DNA from: Tullyiplasma multilocale ATCC 49900 | GTDB taxonomy: Bacteria > Bacillota_I > Bacilli_A > Mycoplasmatales > Mycoplasmataceae | NCBI RefSeq assembly: GCF_000483165.1 | Contig: NZ_AXXW01000005.1 | Span: 62,001-126,000, forward strand | Reading direction: 5' to 3' | DNA: 64,000 nucleotides | Shown: piece after piece, positions 20,273-32,600 of the stretch | Layout of the letters: each line of letters opens with the position of its first letter | Position numbering within the stretch: the first letter of the stretch is position 1 | The notes under the pieces: generated by a model | What the model was told of the DNA's origin: nothing | The model's database searches: none | Seen by the model: the letters and a program-made list of their open reading frames with translations, nothing else | Position numbers and translations under genes: made by a program

Positions 20273-21046
20273 TTAAAATGCTAGGAATAAAGCTCCTGCA
20301 ATTATTCCCGCTGCCATTGGTGCAGCTACCGGAATTCATGAATAACCTCAATCAGATTTTCCTTTACCTGAAATAGGTGCCAACATGTGTACAATTCTCG
20401 GTCCTAAATCCCTTACAGGGTTAATAGCATATCCAGTTGTGCCACCAAGTGATAAACCAATAGCTATAATAACTATTGCTACTGCAACTGGCCCAAAAAT
20501 AGCACCTTCCATTTTACTTTGCCCTAATGAAAGTATTGCAAATACTAAAACCATAGTTCCTACAAATTCCATACCAAAGTTGAATCATGTAGATTTAGTT
20601 GTAGGCCCAGTTGAGTGCATAGCTAAAACATTAGATGTAGCAAATTCGTCATTTCCAAATAATGTCATTTGTATATGTTTATAGTATAGTAAGTCAATAA
20701 TGATTTGACCTAACATAGCCCCAATTAGTTGTAATGCTAAAACACCAATAAACAATCCGGCAGCTCCTGCTCCAGATCCGCTTGTAAGTTGTGTTAACAC
20801 ATCTCCTTTGCTTGATATCACTGCCCCAATCATAACTGCAGGATTTAATCATCCAGCTCCGTTAAGTGCTCCTGAAATTAGAGCTGCAGTAAATACTGCA
20901 AATCCTCATCCAAAAGTTATTGCTAGTCACCCTGCGTTGTTACCCTTGGTTCCTTTAAGGACAACATTGGCAACAATACCATTACCTAAAATAATAAGTA
21001 GCATCGTCCCAAATAGTTCAGTTAATAATAATGCTGTTAAGTTCAT
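20273..21046 (-). CDS. glpF: Glycerol uptake facilitator (aquaglyceroporin)
   Basis: Membrane channel for glycerol with six membrane segments and two half-helices; 257 residues. The first pore motif is NPA (LNPAVM, near residue 73). The second reads NPV instead of NPA (INPVRDLGPR), with the following Asp and Arg conserved. The start at 21046 has TAGGAG nine bases upstream. First gene of the glpF-glpO-glpK operon, with 32-base gaps. Upstream lie the paired inverted repeats TGGAA-N4-TTCCA and TTCCA-N3-TGGAA (21118-21139). Confidence 0.93.
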
Positions 21047-21241
21047 AAAAATCTCCTAACGTGTAAATCTCTTACACCTATATTTAACCATATTAAAAAA
21101 TCTTTTCTCGCTTTTTCTGGAAATTATTCCAAAATGGAACCTTTTTATTAAATATTTTTCCATTGTATCAGAAAGAGATTTATATTATTGTTTTTTCACT
21201 CTTATTATTATATTCCTTGTAATTAATCTTTTCTTATGGAA

Positions 21242-21266
21242 ATAAAAAAATAAGCCGAAGCTTATT
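21242..21266 (-). terminator. Terminator after pgk
   Basis: AATAAGC, UUCG loop on the transcript, GCTTATT, then T7-ATTTCC on the minus strand. Confidence 0.9.
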
Positions 21267-21274
21267 AGTTTTTA

Positions 21275-22483
21275 TTATTTGTTTTGGATTGCTTCAATTC
21301 CAGGTAAAGCTTTACCTTCCATGTATTGTAATGAAGCTCCTCCACCTGTTGAGATTCATGAGAAATCATCTTTGAATCCTAATTTAATAGCAGCAGCAGC
21401 TGAGTCCCCTCCACCGATTAAAGTGAAAGCATTATCTAATTTAGCAGCTGATTCACAAACTGCAACTGTACCAGCTTTGAAGTTTTCAAATTCTGAAACT
21501 CCCATTGGTCCATTTCAAACAACTGTTTTAGCTCCAGCTAATTCTTTTTGGAATAATTCAATTGTTTTAGGTCCAATATCTAATCCCATTAATCCTTCTG
21601 GTACGTCTAATCCACAGAAAGTTGGTTCAACGTCTGCGAATGTAGGTGCACATGCTGAATCAATTGGTAAAATAATTTTTCCGTTTGCTTTTTCTAAGTA
21701 TTCTTTAGCTAATTCAACTTTATCAGCTTCTAACAATGAAGATCCGATTTCGTGTCCTAAAGCTTTCATGAAAGTATATGTCATACCCCCACCAACTAAG
21801 ATTTTGTCAACTTTGTTTAATAAGTGGTCAATAACTCCGATTTTATCTGAAACTTTTGCTCCACCTAAAATTGCTACGAATGGACGTTCAGGGGCGTCAA
21901 TTCCTTTTCCTAAGTTTTCGATTTCTGATTGAACTAAGAATCCTAAAACTGATTCTGAAATGTTTTCTGAAATTCCTACGTTTGATGCGTGTGCACGGTG
22001 TGCTGTACCAAATGCGTCATTTACGAATACATCACCTAATGATGCTCAGTATTTTCCTAATTCAGGATCGTTTTTAGATTCAGCTTTAACAACTTCTCCA
22101 TCTTTAACATCTTCGAAACGTGTATTTTCGAATAATAATACTTCACCTTCGTTTAAAGCATCGATAGCAGCTTCTAATTCAGTACCTCTTGTTTGAGCTA
22201 CGAATTTAACTGTTTGTCCTAAAACTTCTTCTAATCTTTTTGCAACTGGTGCTAATGATTTAGTAGCTTTATCTTCTTCAGCTTTAATTCTTGATAAGTG
22301 TGAGAATAATACAACTTTAGCTCCGTTTGAAACTAAGTGTTTAATTGTTGGTAATGCAGCTTGGATACGGTTGTCATCTGTAATAACTCCATCTTTTAAT
22401 GGAACGTTGAAATCAACACGAACTAAAACTTTTTTACCATTAACTTCAATATCGTTTAAAGTTTTCTTTTGGTTATAATTCAT
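21275..22483 (-). CDS. pgk: Phosphoglycerate kinase
   Basis: Glycolytic enzyme making ATP from 1,3-bisphosphoglycerate; 402 residues. The N-terminal RVDFNVP, the central LGGAKVSDK and the C-terminal GGGDSAAA nucleotide-binding segment are intact. I chose the ATG at 22483, because the ATG five codons upstream contains the ribosome binding site GAGGA itself. It follows gap on the same strand, but a terminator lies between, so pgk is probably transcribed mainly from its own promoter or by partial readthrough. Confidence 0.97.
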
Positions 22484-22563
22484 CTTTTTTTTCCTCATTT
22501 TTCTCTCTTTTATATCTTTATTATTTTAACTCATTTAAAAAAGTTTTTCCAAATAAATGGAAA

Positions 22564-22590
22564 TAAAAAAATAGTTCCGAAGAACTATTA
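22564..22590 (-). terminator. Terminator after gap
   Basis: AATAGTTC, UUCG loop on the transcript, GAACTATT, then T7-ATTTCC. Lies between gap and pgk. Confidence 0.9.
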
Positions 22591-22616
22591 TTTTTATTAT
22601 TGGAATTTTTTTAAAA

Positions 22617-23636
<1,020 letters not shown>

Positions 23637-23691
23637 ATATTTTTCTCTCCTTATTATATATATGCTTTAATTTTACTACTTTTTAATAAAA

Positions 23692-23752
23692 AAAGACAAT
23701 ACCATTAAATAATTTAAATTAATTAAACTATTTTCTATGGTTATTGCCTTTT
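23692..23752 (-). terminator. Terminator overlapping the end of dnaI
   Basis: AGGCAATAACCAT in the last codons of dnaI pairs, with one bulge, with ATGGTATTGTCT downstream, followed by T7. Confidence 0.6.
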
Positions 23753-24633
23753 AATTCGAATGCAACTGATAATCCTTTTATACGTTCAATGAAACGTTTT
23801 CTTTTAATTTTCTCAATATTACTATTATCATTTTTAACTGAATAATTATCAGCTAATTCCTCCATTGAGAAATTAGATGTGAAGAATGTGATTTTCTTAT
23901 GTTCCATTCTATAGTTTAAGATCGTGAATAAAAAGTCATCACGAGTTCAGTTGGAAACAATTTCTCCTCCAATGTCATCTAAAAACAAAACATCTGCATG
24001 TTTTAAGTTTTTGACGATACTATTTTGTTTCATCTTCTTCGGATCATTTCATGAATCTTTTACTGAATTAATTAAATCCCCAACATTTGAGAATGCCACC
24101 TTATGTTTTTTAAATGCTGCATGATTTGCTAAAACTTTTATTAAAGTAGTTTTCCCAACTCCAGGTTCTCCAAATAAATAAAGCCCTTTACCATAACCTT
24201 CTTGAAGACGTGTCAAAGCATCAATTAAAAATGTTTTACGTTGTTTAATTTCTTCTTCAGTAAAAATATCTGCATTGTTTTCGATATCTTTTAAGTAATC
24301 TCCAGCTGTAAAATCAAATCCATCCACATCATAATCTGTATAAATGAAATGAGATTTGATTTCGAAGTTCTTATTTTCTGTCAATCAATGTGCGCATTTT
24401 TTCAAAGATACATAAAAACGATCGTTTTCAAAACGTAAAGATTTTTCATAACCTCTAGTTTCTTGTTTACATGAAGAAAGTGGACCAGGCCCACATTCAA
24501 TATATTTAGTTACAAAATCTTCTAGAACAGGACCACTATTTAATAGGATTGAGTCTGTAATTTCAAACTCCGCTATTAGTTTATTTATAACTTTGTTGTC
24601 TTTAAATTTATTTAAACTAATTGTGTAATCCAT
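23728..24633 (-). CDS. dnaI: Primosomal helicase loader (DnaI-like AAA+ ATPase)
   Basis: AAA+ protein that loads the replicative helicase. It has 301 residues. The N-terminal region with scattered Cys (47, 55, 80) resembles the zinc-binding helicase-interacting part. Walker A GEPGVGKT is at 155-162 and Walker B LFLDDIGGE near 225. TAGGAG overlaps the stop of the upstream dnaB-like gene, so the two are coupled, as in Bacillus. UGA is read as Trp four times. Confidence 0.9.
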
Positions 24634-24643
24634 AAAGTTTCTC

Positions 24644-25909
24644 CTATAATTCTTCTGCTATTGCTAATATTTTATCATTTGTTAAATCATCTTCTGAATA
24701 TTTATCAAAATCAAATTTTTCAAATTCAATCTGTTCGTTTGTTTCTTTGTTATTTTTTCTAACAAAGTGTTTTGAAATCTTTTCACGTTTCTGTTTTTTA
24801 TTATTGTTTACTTGTCTTAAATATATCATCACTTCTTCAGCGGTAGTAAGTCCATCTTCAACAATTGACTCAGCAATTTTTCTTATATAGTTAATTACAA
24901 CTTTCTCATCGTTTTTGTAATATGAGTATTCCATAAGACAGTTTAACATCCCTGTTGTAATATTGAATTCATCAACGATTTCTCTTAAAGATTTTTTCAA
25001 TGTGAAACTTGCAACTTCATTTGTAAGCATTTCATAATAAGTTTCACATTCAAATGAATTCATTTCATAAATTTTCTTAATACCCGTATCAGTTAAGTCT
25101 TTTTTAACGGCTTTTTTTGATTCTGTAATAACTTTTAGCAATTCAGTTTCGATAACATTATTTTTAATATCATTTGTTACTTTATCATATGCTTTTGAAA
25201 TTAATTCAGCCATTTGAGTTTCAGTAAGTGTTTTCACACTCAATATAGAGTTCAAAATTTTTCTTGTATTCATGTCTTCTAGATCTAATGATAATTCTCT
25301 ATTGTTTAATTCTTGTTTAAAGATATCTACGTTCATAATTTTTTCAAATAATTGAGAATCTCTTTTAGTTATATTATTTATTTCATCATCGTTTTCAGAT
25401 GCATATGTCCCATATGTTTTAAAGTCATCTATAAATATCTCAGAAAAGTCTGCAGTAACATCTTCAAATTCATCATCGTTGTTTGCGACTCTATTTTTAT
25501 AAATGAATTTTGTAGCTTCATAATTTTCTTCGCCCAATTTTGCCATCAATGTTCTGTTAAAAACATCATTGTTAAAAAAGGTTAAAGGATCTAGTGGTGC
25601 AAATACATTAAACATACGGTTTTCAGTTTTCTTAGATATTAAAGTTTTTACTAATTTTAAGGCTTCTAACTTTTTCAAATTTTTTTCTAGTTGTTTTTCA
25701 GTCGAAGCTGTTAAACAAATTAATCTACTTATTTGAAATGTTGGTCCATTCATTTTTTGAGTTAATTCAGATTCTTGAATTAACGTTAAATATAATCCCA
25801 TTGCAGATGATCCAATAATTGGTTGGTATAAATTTATTAAGATAGATCTATCGAGTCCACCAATTCTTTCAGTCACATTAATGTTATATTTACAATTTGA
25901 AAAACTCAT
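24644..25909 (-). CDS. dnaB: Replication initiation/membrane attachment protein (Bacillus DnaB-like, DnaD domain)
   Basis: A 421-residue loader partner acting in helicase loading and chromosome attachment; not the hexameric helicase. No membrane segment is visible. The N-terminal half looks like the winged-helix region (LINLYQPIIGSSAMGLYLTL), and a C-terminal DnaD-like helical part surrounds YSYYKNDEKVVINYIRKIAE. It contains no UGA-Trp. AAGGAGG precedes the start. Position directly before dnaI matches the Bacillus arrangement and supports the assignment. Confidence 0.85.
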   Translation of the reverse strand: MSFSNCKYNINVTERIGGLDRSILINLYQPIIGSSAMGLYLTLIQESELTQKMNGPTFQISRLICLTASTEKQLEKNLKKLEALKLVKTLISKKTENRMFNVFAPLDPLTFFNNDVFNRTLMAKLGEENYEATKFIYKNRVANNDDEFEDVTADFSEIFIDDFKTYGTYASENDDEINNITKRDSQLFEKIMNVDIFKQELNNRELSLDLEDMNTRKILNSILSVKTLTETQMAELISKAYDKVTNDIKNNVIETELLKVITESKKAVKKDLTDTGIKKIYEMNSFECETYYEMLTNEVASFTLKKSLREIVDEFNITTGMLNCLMEYSYYKNDEKVVINYIRKIAESIVEDGLTTAEEVMIYLRQVNNNKKQKREKISKHFVRKNNKETNEQIEFEKFDFDKYSEDDLTNDKILAIAEEL

Positions 25910-25999
25910 AAACGTACCTCCTTGACTTATAAATAATATTCTAAAAATTCCCGTTTTTTGTAAAAAAAATAAAGTTTATTTATTATACATTTGAATATA

Positions 26000-26030
26000 A
26001 AAAACAAACCTATGTTTTCCAAAGGTTTGT
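26000..26030 (-). terminator. Terminator after mutM
   Basis: ACAAACCT, 11-base loop, AGGTTTGT, then a T6 run on the minus strand. Confidence 0.8.
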
Positions 26031-26056
26031 CATAGTTTTCCACATTTCCACATTGA

Positions 26057-26884
26057 CTATTTTTGACAATTTGGACAGTAGTAAGTTCCTCTTCCATTAA
26101 CAAATATTTTCTCAATAGTTGTGTTGCAATTTGGACAAGGTTGCCCAACTTTTGTATGAACTTTTAGATAATCTTGAAAACTTCCTCTAACTCCAGCTTG
26201 AGATTCAAAAGAGTGGATTGAAGTTCCCCCCTTTTCAGTAGCTAAAGTCAAGATTCTATCGGAACTTTCAATTAAGTTTGTACATTGTTCTAGACTCAAT
26301 TCATTAGAAACTGTTTCGGGATGAATTTTTGCATCGAACAAAACTTCATTAACATAGATATTACCTAGTCCAGCTATTATATTTTGGTCTAATAAGAGTG
26401 TTTTAATAGCTTTACGGCTACGAATAGTCTTAGAGTGTAGATATTCACCACTTACTTGGTTATTCATCGGAATTGGACCTAATTTTGCAAGTGAAGAATT
26501 TGTGATATAGTCTTCTTTTTTATACATCTCTAGAGTACCGAATTTACGCGTATCATAATATCTCATCATCATTCCATCATCGAGTTTGAATTGTGCTTCA
26601 AGATGCTTTTCAGGATAAGAATAAAGATCTGGTTTTTCAATCATTCATTTACCTTCCATACGAAGGTGTGAAATCATTACATAGTCTTCTAATTTAATCA
26701 AAAGATACTTAGCAACATTAGTTACTTCAACAATCTTTTGACCCTTAACTAAGTTTTTCATTTCTTCGATTGAAGGAGTTTTTAATAACTTAGTATAAAA
26801 AATATTAAATTCTTCTATAACTTTTCCTTTAACTTGTTTATTTAATATTCTACCAACGGTAGTGACTTCTGGTAATTCAGGCAT
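26057..26884 (-). CDS. mutM: Formamidopyrimidine-DNA glycosylase
   Basis: Base-excision repair enzyme removing 8-oxoguanine and ring-opened purines, with AP lyase activity. It has 275 residues. It begins with the catalytic PELPEV, has AGLGNIYVNE near residue 170 and ends in a four-Cys zinc finger (CPNC and CPNC, the second after RGTYY). The start has AGGAGG upstream. It lies eight bases after polA on the same strand, so repair polymerase and glycosylase share a transcript. Confidence 0.95.
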
Positions 26885-26892
26885 ATTTCCTC

Positions 26893-29610
26893 CTATTTAA
26901 GTTCAAATCAGTTGGCTCCACTTGCTTGTGAAACCTCTAATTCTACTTTGATATCTTCTTTTATATCTAATAAATCAAACATATCTTTCAATGCATTTTG
27001 CATTTCATTTTTAATAATTTCAACAACTTTTTTTTCTTCTTCATTGACTATTTCAAATATTATCTCATCGTGAATTTGGGCAATCATTTTACTTTCAATA
27101 TTTTTGTCTTTAAAAATATTGAAAATATTTATCATAGCAACTTTTAAAACATCAGCAGCTGTTCCTTGGATCGGCATATTAACAGCTACCCTTTCTCCAA
27201 ATTGTCTTAATTGATAATTAGTTGATTTCAATTCATCAATATTACGACGACGATTTGCTAAAGTAAGAGCATAACCATGTTCTTTTGCAAACTCAATTTC
27301 TTCTTCTTTAAATTTAGCGATTCCCGGGAATGATTCATAGTACGAAGCAATATATTGCTTAGCTTCCGGAATAGAAATTTTTAAATCATTAGCTAAACCG
27401 AAATCACTTAAACCGTAAATAATTCCAAAGTTAAAAACTTTAGCAACCCTTCTTTGATCGTCTGTGATTTGCTCATCTGGTGCTAATCCAAAAATCTTTC
27501 TAGCAGCTTCAGCATGAACATCTCGATTGTTTTCGAAAATCTCAATAAGAGTTTCTTCACATCCCATTTGAGCCAATACTCTTAATTCGATTTGAGAGTA
27601 ATCAAAGCTGTAGAATTTACGATCATCTTTGGTAATGAAAATCTTACGAACTTCTTTTTGATCTTTATCATGAACAGAGATATTCTGAACGTTTGGCTCG
27701 GAACTACTCAATCTTCCTGTATTTGTTAAAGTTTGGTTAAAAATTGTATGAACTTTACCATCTTCAAAGATGTATTTTTCAAACCCTCTTAAATATGTTG
27801 AGTATAATTTTGAGAACTTACGGTGTTTTAATAAAAGTTCAATTATTTCATGTTGACCAAATAACTTTTCTAGAACTTCTTTGCCTGTTGAACCCTTTCC
27901 AAGATTTGGTAATCCAAGGGTTGTGAAAAGTAATTCTTGGATTTGTTTTGGAGAAGCAAAATTGAAATTGTCTTCAATTTTACCAATAAGGATTTGGCGC
28001 ATTTCATCTTCTAGTTCATTAATCTTATTTAAGATATTTAAAGTTTGTGTTTTTAACTCTTTACGATCAATTGATACACCAGCTTGTTCCATTTCAAATA
28101 AAACTTTTGCGAAAGGTAAATCAATTTTTTCATAAAGTGGAAGTTGATCAGTTGCTTCAAGTGCTTTGATTAATTCTTCTTTAACTTTAGTCATAAATCA
28201 CGCTTTTTTAGTGATAAATTCCGCTTTAGCATTAATTTCTATATTCCCTGTTTTTTTAACACCTTTACCAAAAATATATTCGTCATCAACAATGTTTAGA
28301 TCTGGTGAGATCATTCTGATATGGTTACTGAAAGTAGATTTAATATTTGAATCAAGAGTATATGAAGCTATCATCATATCAAAATCAAAAGAATCATAAT
28401 CATATTCAAATCCAGCATTCTTGATTAATGAAACAGTCTTCTTGATATCATAAGTTGATTTTTTCAAATCTTTATTTTTGAAAAAATCATTTAAGCTTTG
28501 ATCAAATTCAACTGCTGGTTCGACATCAAAAATTGTCAGCTGTTTTTCTTCAGTTGAAAAATCTAAATAGTAATTACCTTTTTCATTACTAATGGCAATT
28601 CCTGTAATTTTAGCTGTGTGATAGTTATCTTCTAAAGTTTGGATAAAAACTGAGTTTTGACCACATTCATATTCACTTGATCATTTATCAAGAATTGTAA
28701 AATTGTGTTTTTCATCATTATTAATATTTTCTGCACGATTTGTTAGACGCTTTACTAATGTATACATTTCATAATTAGTTAAGAATTCTGCAAGAGGTTC
28801 AATTGAAAGATTTAATTTTCTAAATTCTAAATTATCAATGTGAATATCTGTAGCGATTGTAGCAATTTCTTTACATAAGAATGCAGAATCTTTATCAGCT
28901 TCTAATTTCTCTTTTAACTTCCCTTTAATTTGGTCAATGTTTTCGTAAATTCCTTCAATAGAATTATATTCAGTAATTAATTTAATGGCTGTTTTTTCAC
29001 CAACTCCAGCAACACCTTTAAGGTTATCTGATGGATCACCCATTAATCCTTTTAAATCCACAACTTGATTTGGTGCAACTTGTCATTTTTCAAACAATTC
29101 TTCTACACCAAATTCCTTCATATCACTTGTTCCTGAAACAGGAATCAAAACTTTAGTACGATCAGAAATTAATTGGAACATATCCTTATCACTTGTTAAG
29201 ATTTCTACATCATATTCATCCATATCTTTTTCAATTAAAGTAGAAAGTGAACCAATTATGTCGTCAGCCTCTATATTATCTAATTCATATCAAGAAATGT
29301 TTGCAGAATCCAAAAATTCTCTTACCAATGGAAATTGAGTTACTAACTCTGGTGGAGTTGTACTTCTTCCGGCTTTGTAATCTGGTAATTTATCATGTCT
29401 AAATGTTTTTTTACCTTTATCGAAAGCTACTTTTACATCATAATAATCTCGATTATTCAATAAAGAAGTTACCATGTTGGCAAATGAATAAACTGCATTA
29501 GTAGGAACTCCTGCTGATGTAGTTAAAATGTTTCCTGTATATGCACTTGCGAAGTATGCTCTAAATATTAATGAGTTACCATCAATTAATAATATTTTTT
29601 TATTTGCCAT
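26893..29610 (-). CDS. polA: DNA polymerase I, full length
   Basis: Gap-filling repair polymerase of 905 residues. The 5'-3' exonuclease domain comes first (LLIDGNSLIFRAYF; GLMGDPSDNLKGVAGVGEKT). A middle region shows no DxE proofreading motif. The polymerase part has motif A DYSQIELR, motif B RRVAKVFNFGIIYG and motif C QIHDE. Several UGA codons are read as Trp, and the gene ends with ...NWFELK at TAG 26893. Many Mycoplasma keep only the exonuclease part, so a complete polA fits the Spiroplasma/Mesoplasma branch. It sits 13 bases after dnaE and eight before mutM. Confidence 0.95.
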
Positions 29611-29623
29611 GTTTTTTCCTCTT

Positions 29624-32554
29624 TTATTTTCTTATAATCTTTGTAATTTTATTAAGTGTTCCATTCACTTTTCCATTGTATTGGTCAGTTCTAACGTCCA
29701 GGGCTAAAATAGAGCCTATTTGAATATCATATTTCACATTTTCAAAAGTTCTAGAGAATACAGTAATATCAATTTCATCTGTATCATCAATTAAAGTCAT
29801 GAAGGCCATTTCTTTACCAGTCTTGTCTTTCTTTACTCTGATAGAGTCAATCACCCCTATCAATAACAAGTTCCCTAAGTTATGTTTAGCTTTTATAATA
29901 TCAGTCGGTCTTAAAGTTGAGTTCTCAATTTTAACCTTTGTCAACGGATGTCCTGTTAAGTAGAAACCAAAAATTTCTTTCTCATATTCTGCAACAATTT
30001 CATCATCTAAAACACTTTCTTCAATTAATGGGAACATTAATGGATCTAACTTTTCAACATTTTGATTAAATTCTGCAAATGACATAATCAAATCAATATT
30101 ATCAATTAATGTTTGGCGATTGTATCCAAAGCTGTTGAATGCCCCCGCCTTCGCCAATGACATAAATGTATTTTTATTTAAACCATTTTTACTCATTCTT
30201 GTAACGAATGCGAAAATGTTTTCAAAAGCTGTTTTGTCTTCTTCATACAATATTCTTAATTTACTTATAAATTCTTGTCCAATCCCTTTAATTAAAGTTA
30301 GAGGCATAAAGACATTCCCTTTTGTTCCTATATAACCATAATTAACATTCTTAACACTTGGTATTTTAACCTTCACCCCATATTGAGCAATTTCTTTTAG
30401 GTATTGAGATGTTTTAACACCATTACCTAAAACTCCGTTAAGTAATGAGCAATAAAATTCTTCGGTAAAGTTAGTTTTAAAATATGCTAATCAATAACTT
30501 ATATATGAATAAGCTATTGAGTGAGACTTATTAAATCCATATGAAGCGAACTTATCAATTCACGTTCAAATTTCGACAGCTTTAGCTTGAGAATACCCAT
30601 TTGCTAGTGCCCCTTGAATAAATTCTTTTTGAACAGAATCCATATATTCATGATTCTTTTTCCCCATAGCTCTTCTTACAATATCAGCCTTGGCCAATGT
30701 GAAATTAGCTACACTTTGCAAAATTTGAATTACCTGTTCTTGATAAACAATAATTCCATATGTTGGGTTTAAAATATCTGCTAGCGCTGGATCAATCAGG
30801 TGTTTTTTAGAATATGAATTTTTACGTTCAATATATTCTGGAATGAATTCTTGTGGTCCTGGTCTATATAGTGCAGAAGCTGCTGAAATATCTTCTATTG
30901 AGTTTACTTTCATTCTTCTAACAACATTAGTCATCCCTCTCGATTCAAGTTGGAATATTCCAGAAGTATCTCCACGTCTTAATGTTTCATAAGTTCTTTT
31001 GTCATCTAATGGAATTTTATTTAATGAAACATTAATTTTTCTAGTTCTGTAAATAGCTTTGCGAATCTCTTGTAGTGTTGTTAAGTTTCTTAGACCAAGT
31101 AAGTCCATTTTAATCAGTCCAAGTTCTTCTAGGTGATTCATATCAAATTGTGTTTGATAAATTCCGTTATAACCAACTTTAATAGGTAAAACATCTCTCA
31201 AATCATCATCAGATAAAACAACCCCGGCAGCATGTGTACCAGTTTGTCTAGGAAGTCCGACAAGCTTTTTAGCCACAATGAAAATTTCCTCATATTGTTC
31301 AGAATATTCTTTAAGTTTTGGCGAAGCATTGATTGCCCCTTCAAAATCATTTAGATTCTCAAAATTAATGTTTCTCGTAATCGCATTAACGATATCCATT
31401 TCAATTCCATAGACTCTTGCAACATCTCTAATTGCAGATTTAACTCCAATTGACTGATAAGTCACAATTGTTGAAACATTAAATACTCCATATTTTTCAA
31501 ATAGGTATTCAATAACTTCTTCACGACGATCATCTTGAAAATCAATATCAATATCTGGCATTGTCACACGTTCAGGATTTAAGAAACGTTCGAAAAGTAA
31601 ATTATATTCGATAGGATCCACTTCAGTAATTCTTAACAAGAAAGCCACAAGTGAACCAGCCGCACTACCACGACCAGGGCCAACTAAAATACCTTGATCT
31701 TTTGCGTATTTAACATAATCTCAAACAACTAAAAAGTAGTCTTCAAATTTCATCGCTTTAATAACGCTCAACTCATAATTAAGTCTTTCAACATAATTAT
31801 CAGGAACATTTTTACGCTTAACATTTTGGAAATACTTTTCCAAAGATTCGAAACACAACTTTTCTAAAAAGTTATAACTAGGAATTCCATGTGGTGTCAC
31901 AAACTCAATTAAGTGTCGTTGATTATTTTCAAAAAGTTCAAACTTAATATCTTGTGAAATTTTATCTACCAACTCTTGATGTTTTTCAAAATTTTCTAGA
32001 TTCTCATCTTGGGGATAGTTAGCTTGTTTTACTTGTCCGATTTCAGATTCTAGTAAATTATTTTTGATTGCATTTAAAATAACGTAATCTGTATAATCAG
32101 AAGCTTTAAAATAGCAAATTCTATCAAAAAATATTCCTTGTTCAGAGACATTTATCACTTCTACATCTGATATCTCAACTTCAAAATTAGTTAAGATAAT
32201 AAGATTGTTATCAACTAGTTTTATAACTTCAGCAATAATTTCGTCTTCATCATGATCAACACCATTCATCATTCATGAAGATAAATGGTTAATTGTTTTG
32301 AAACCTATTTGGTTTTTAGGATATAAATTTATGATCCCTTGTTTCAACTCGATGCTCAATCCAATAATCGGTTTAATGTTTGCAGCTTTTGCTTTCTTAA
32401 TAAATTCAGCAACTCCAAACATAGTTTTATTTTCGCTGTAGAATAAAACATCAAAATTATTTGCTTTTGCGAAGGAAATATAATCATCTATCTTAATAAA
32501 TGATTCTTGAAAATTATAGGCACTTCGTACATTAAATTGTGGTGAATAACTCAT
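29624..32554 (-). CDS. dnaE: DNA polymerase III alpha subunit, DnaE type
   Basis: Replicative polymerase of the DnaE class, 976 residues, shorter than Bacillus DnaE. The catalytic Asp cluster is in PDIDIDF and the surrounding GSAAGSLVAFL-type region is intact. The N-terminal PHP domain begins NVRSAYNF, with Arg where a metal-binding His is usual, so its phosphoesterase activity is probably lost. The C-terminus has an OB-fold-like segment. UGA is read as Trp repeatedly. First of the dnaE-polA-mutM run. Confidence 0.93.
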
Positions 32555-32574
32555 TTTATTTCCTCCTTTTTAAA

Positions 32575-32600
32575 CAACAAAATAACGGAGACCGTTATTA
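32575..32600 (-). terminator. Terminator after thiI
   Basis: AATAACGG, three-base loop, CCGTTATT, then T-rich. The outer stem overlaps the thiI stop codon. Confidence 0.7.

Noticed and set aside
22546-22563. TTTCCA-N6-TGGAAA near pgk, and TTCCAAATTGGAA at 53913, as operators shared with glpF
   Set aside because: The TGGAA part belongs to the recurring terminator tail (T7-ATTTCC on the minus strand), so similarity is explained without an operator.
26893-32554. Apparent fragmentation of polA and dnaE into several short frames
   Set aside because: All fragments share one frame and are separated only by UGA, read as Trp here.
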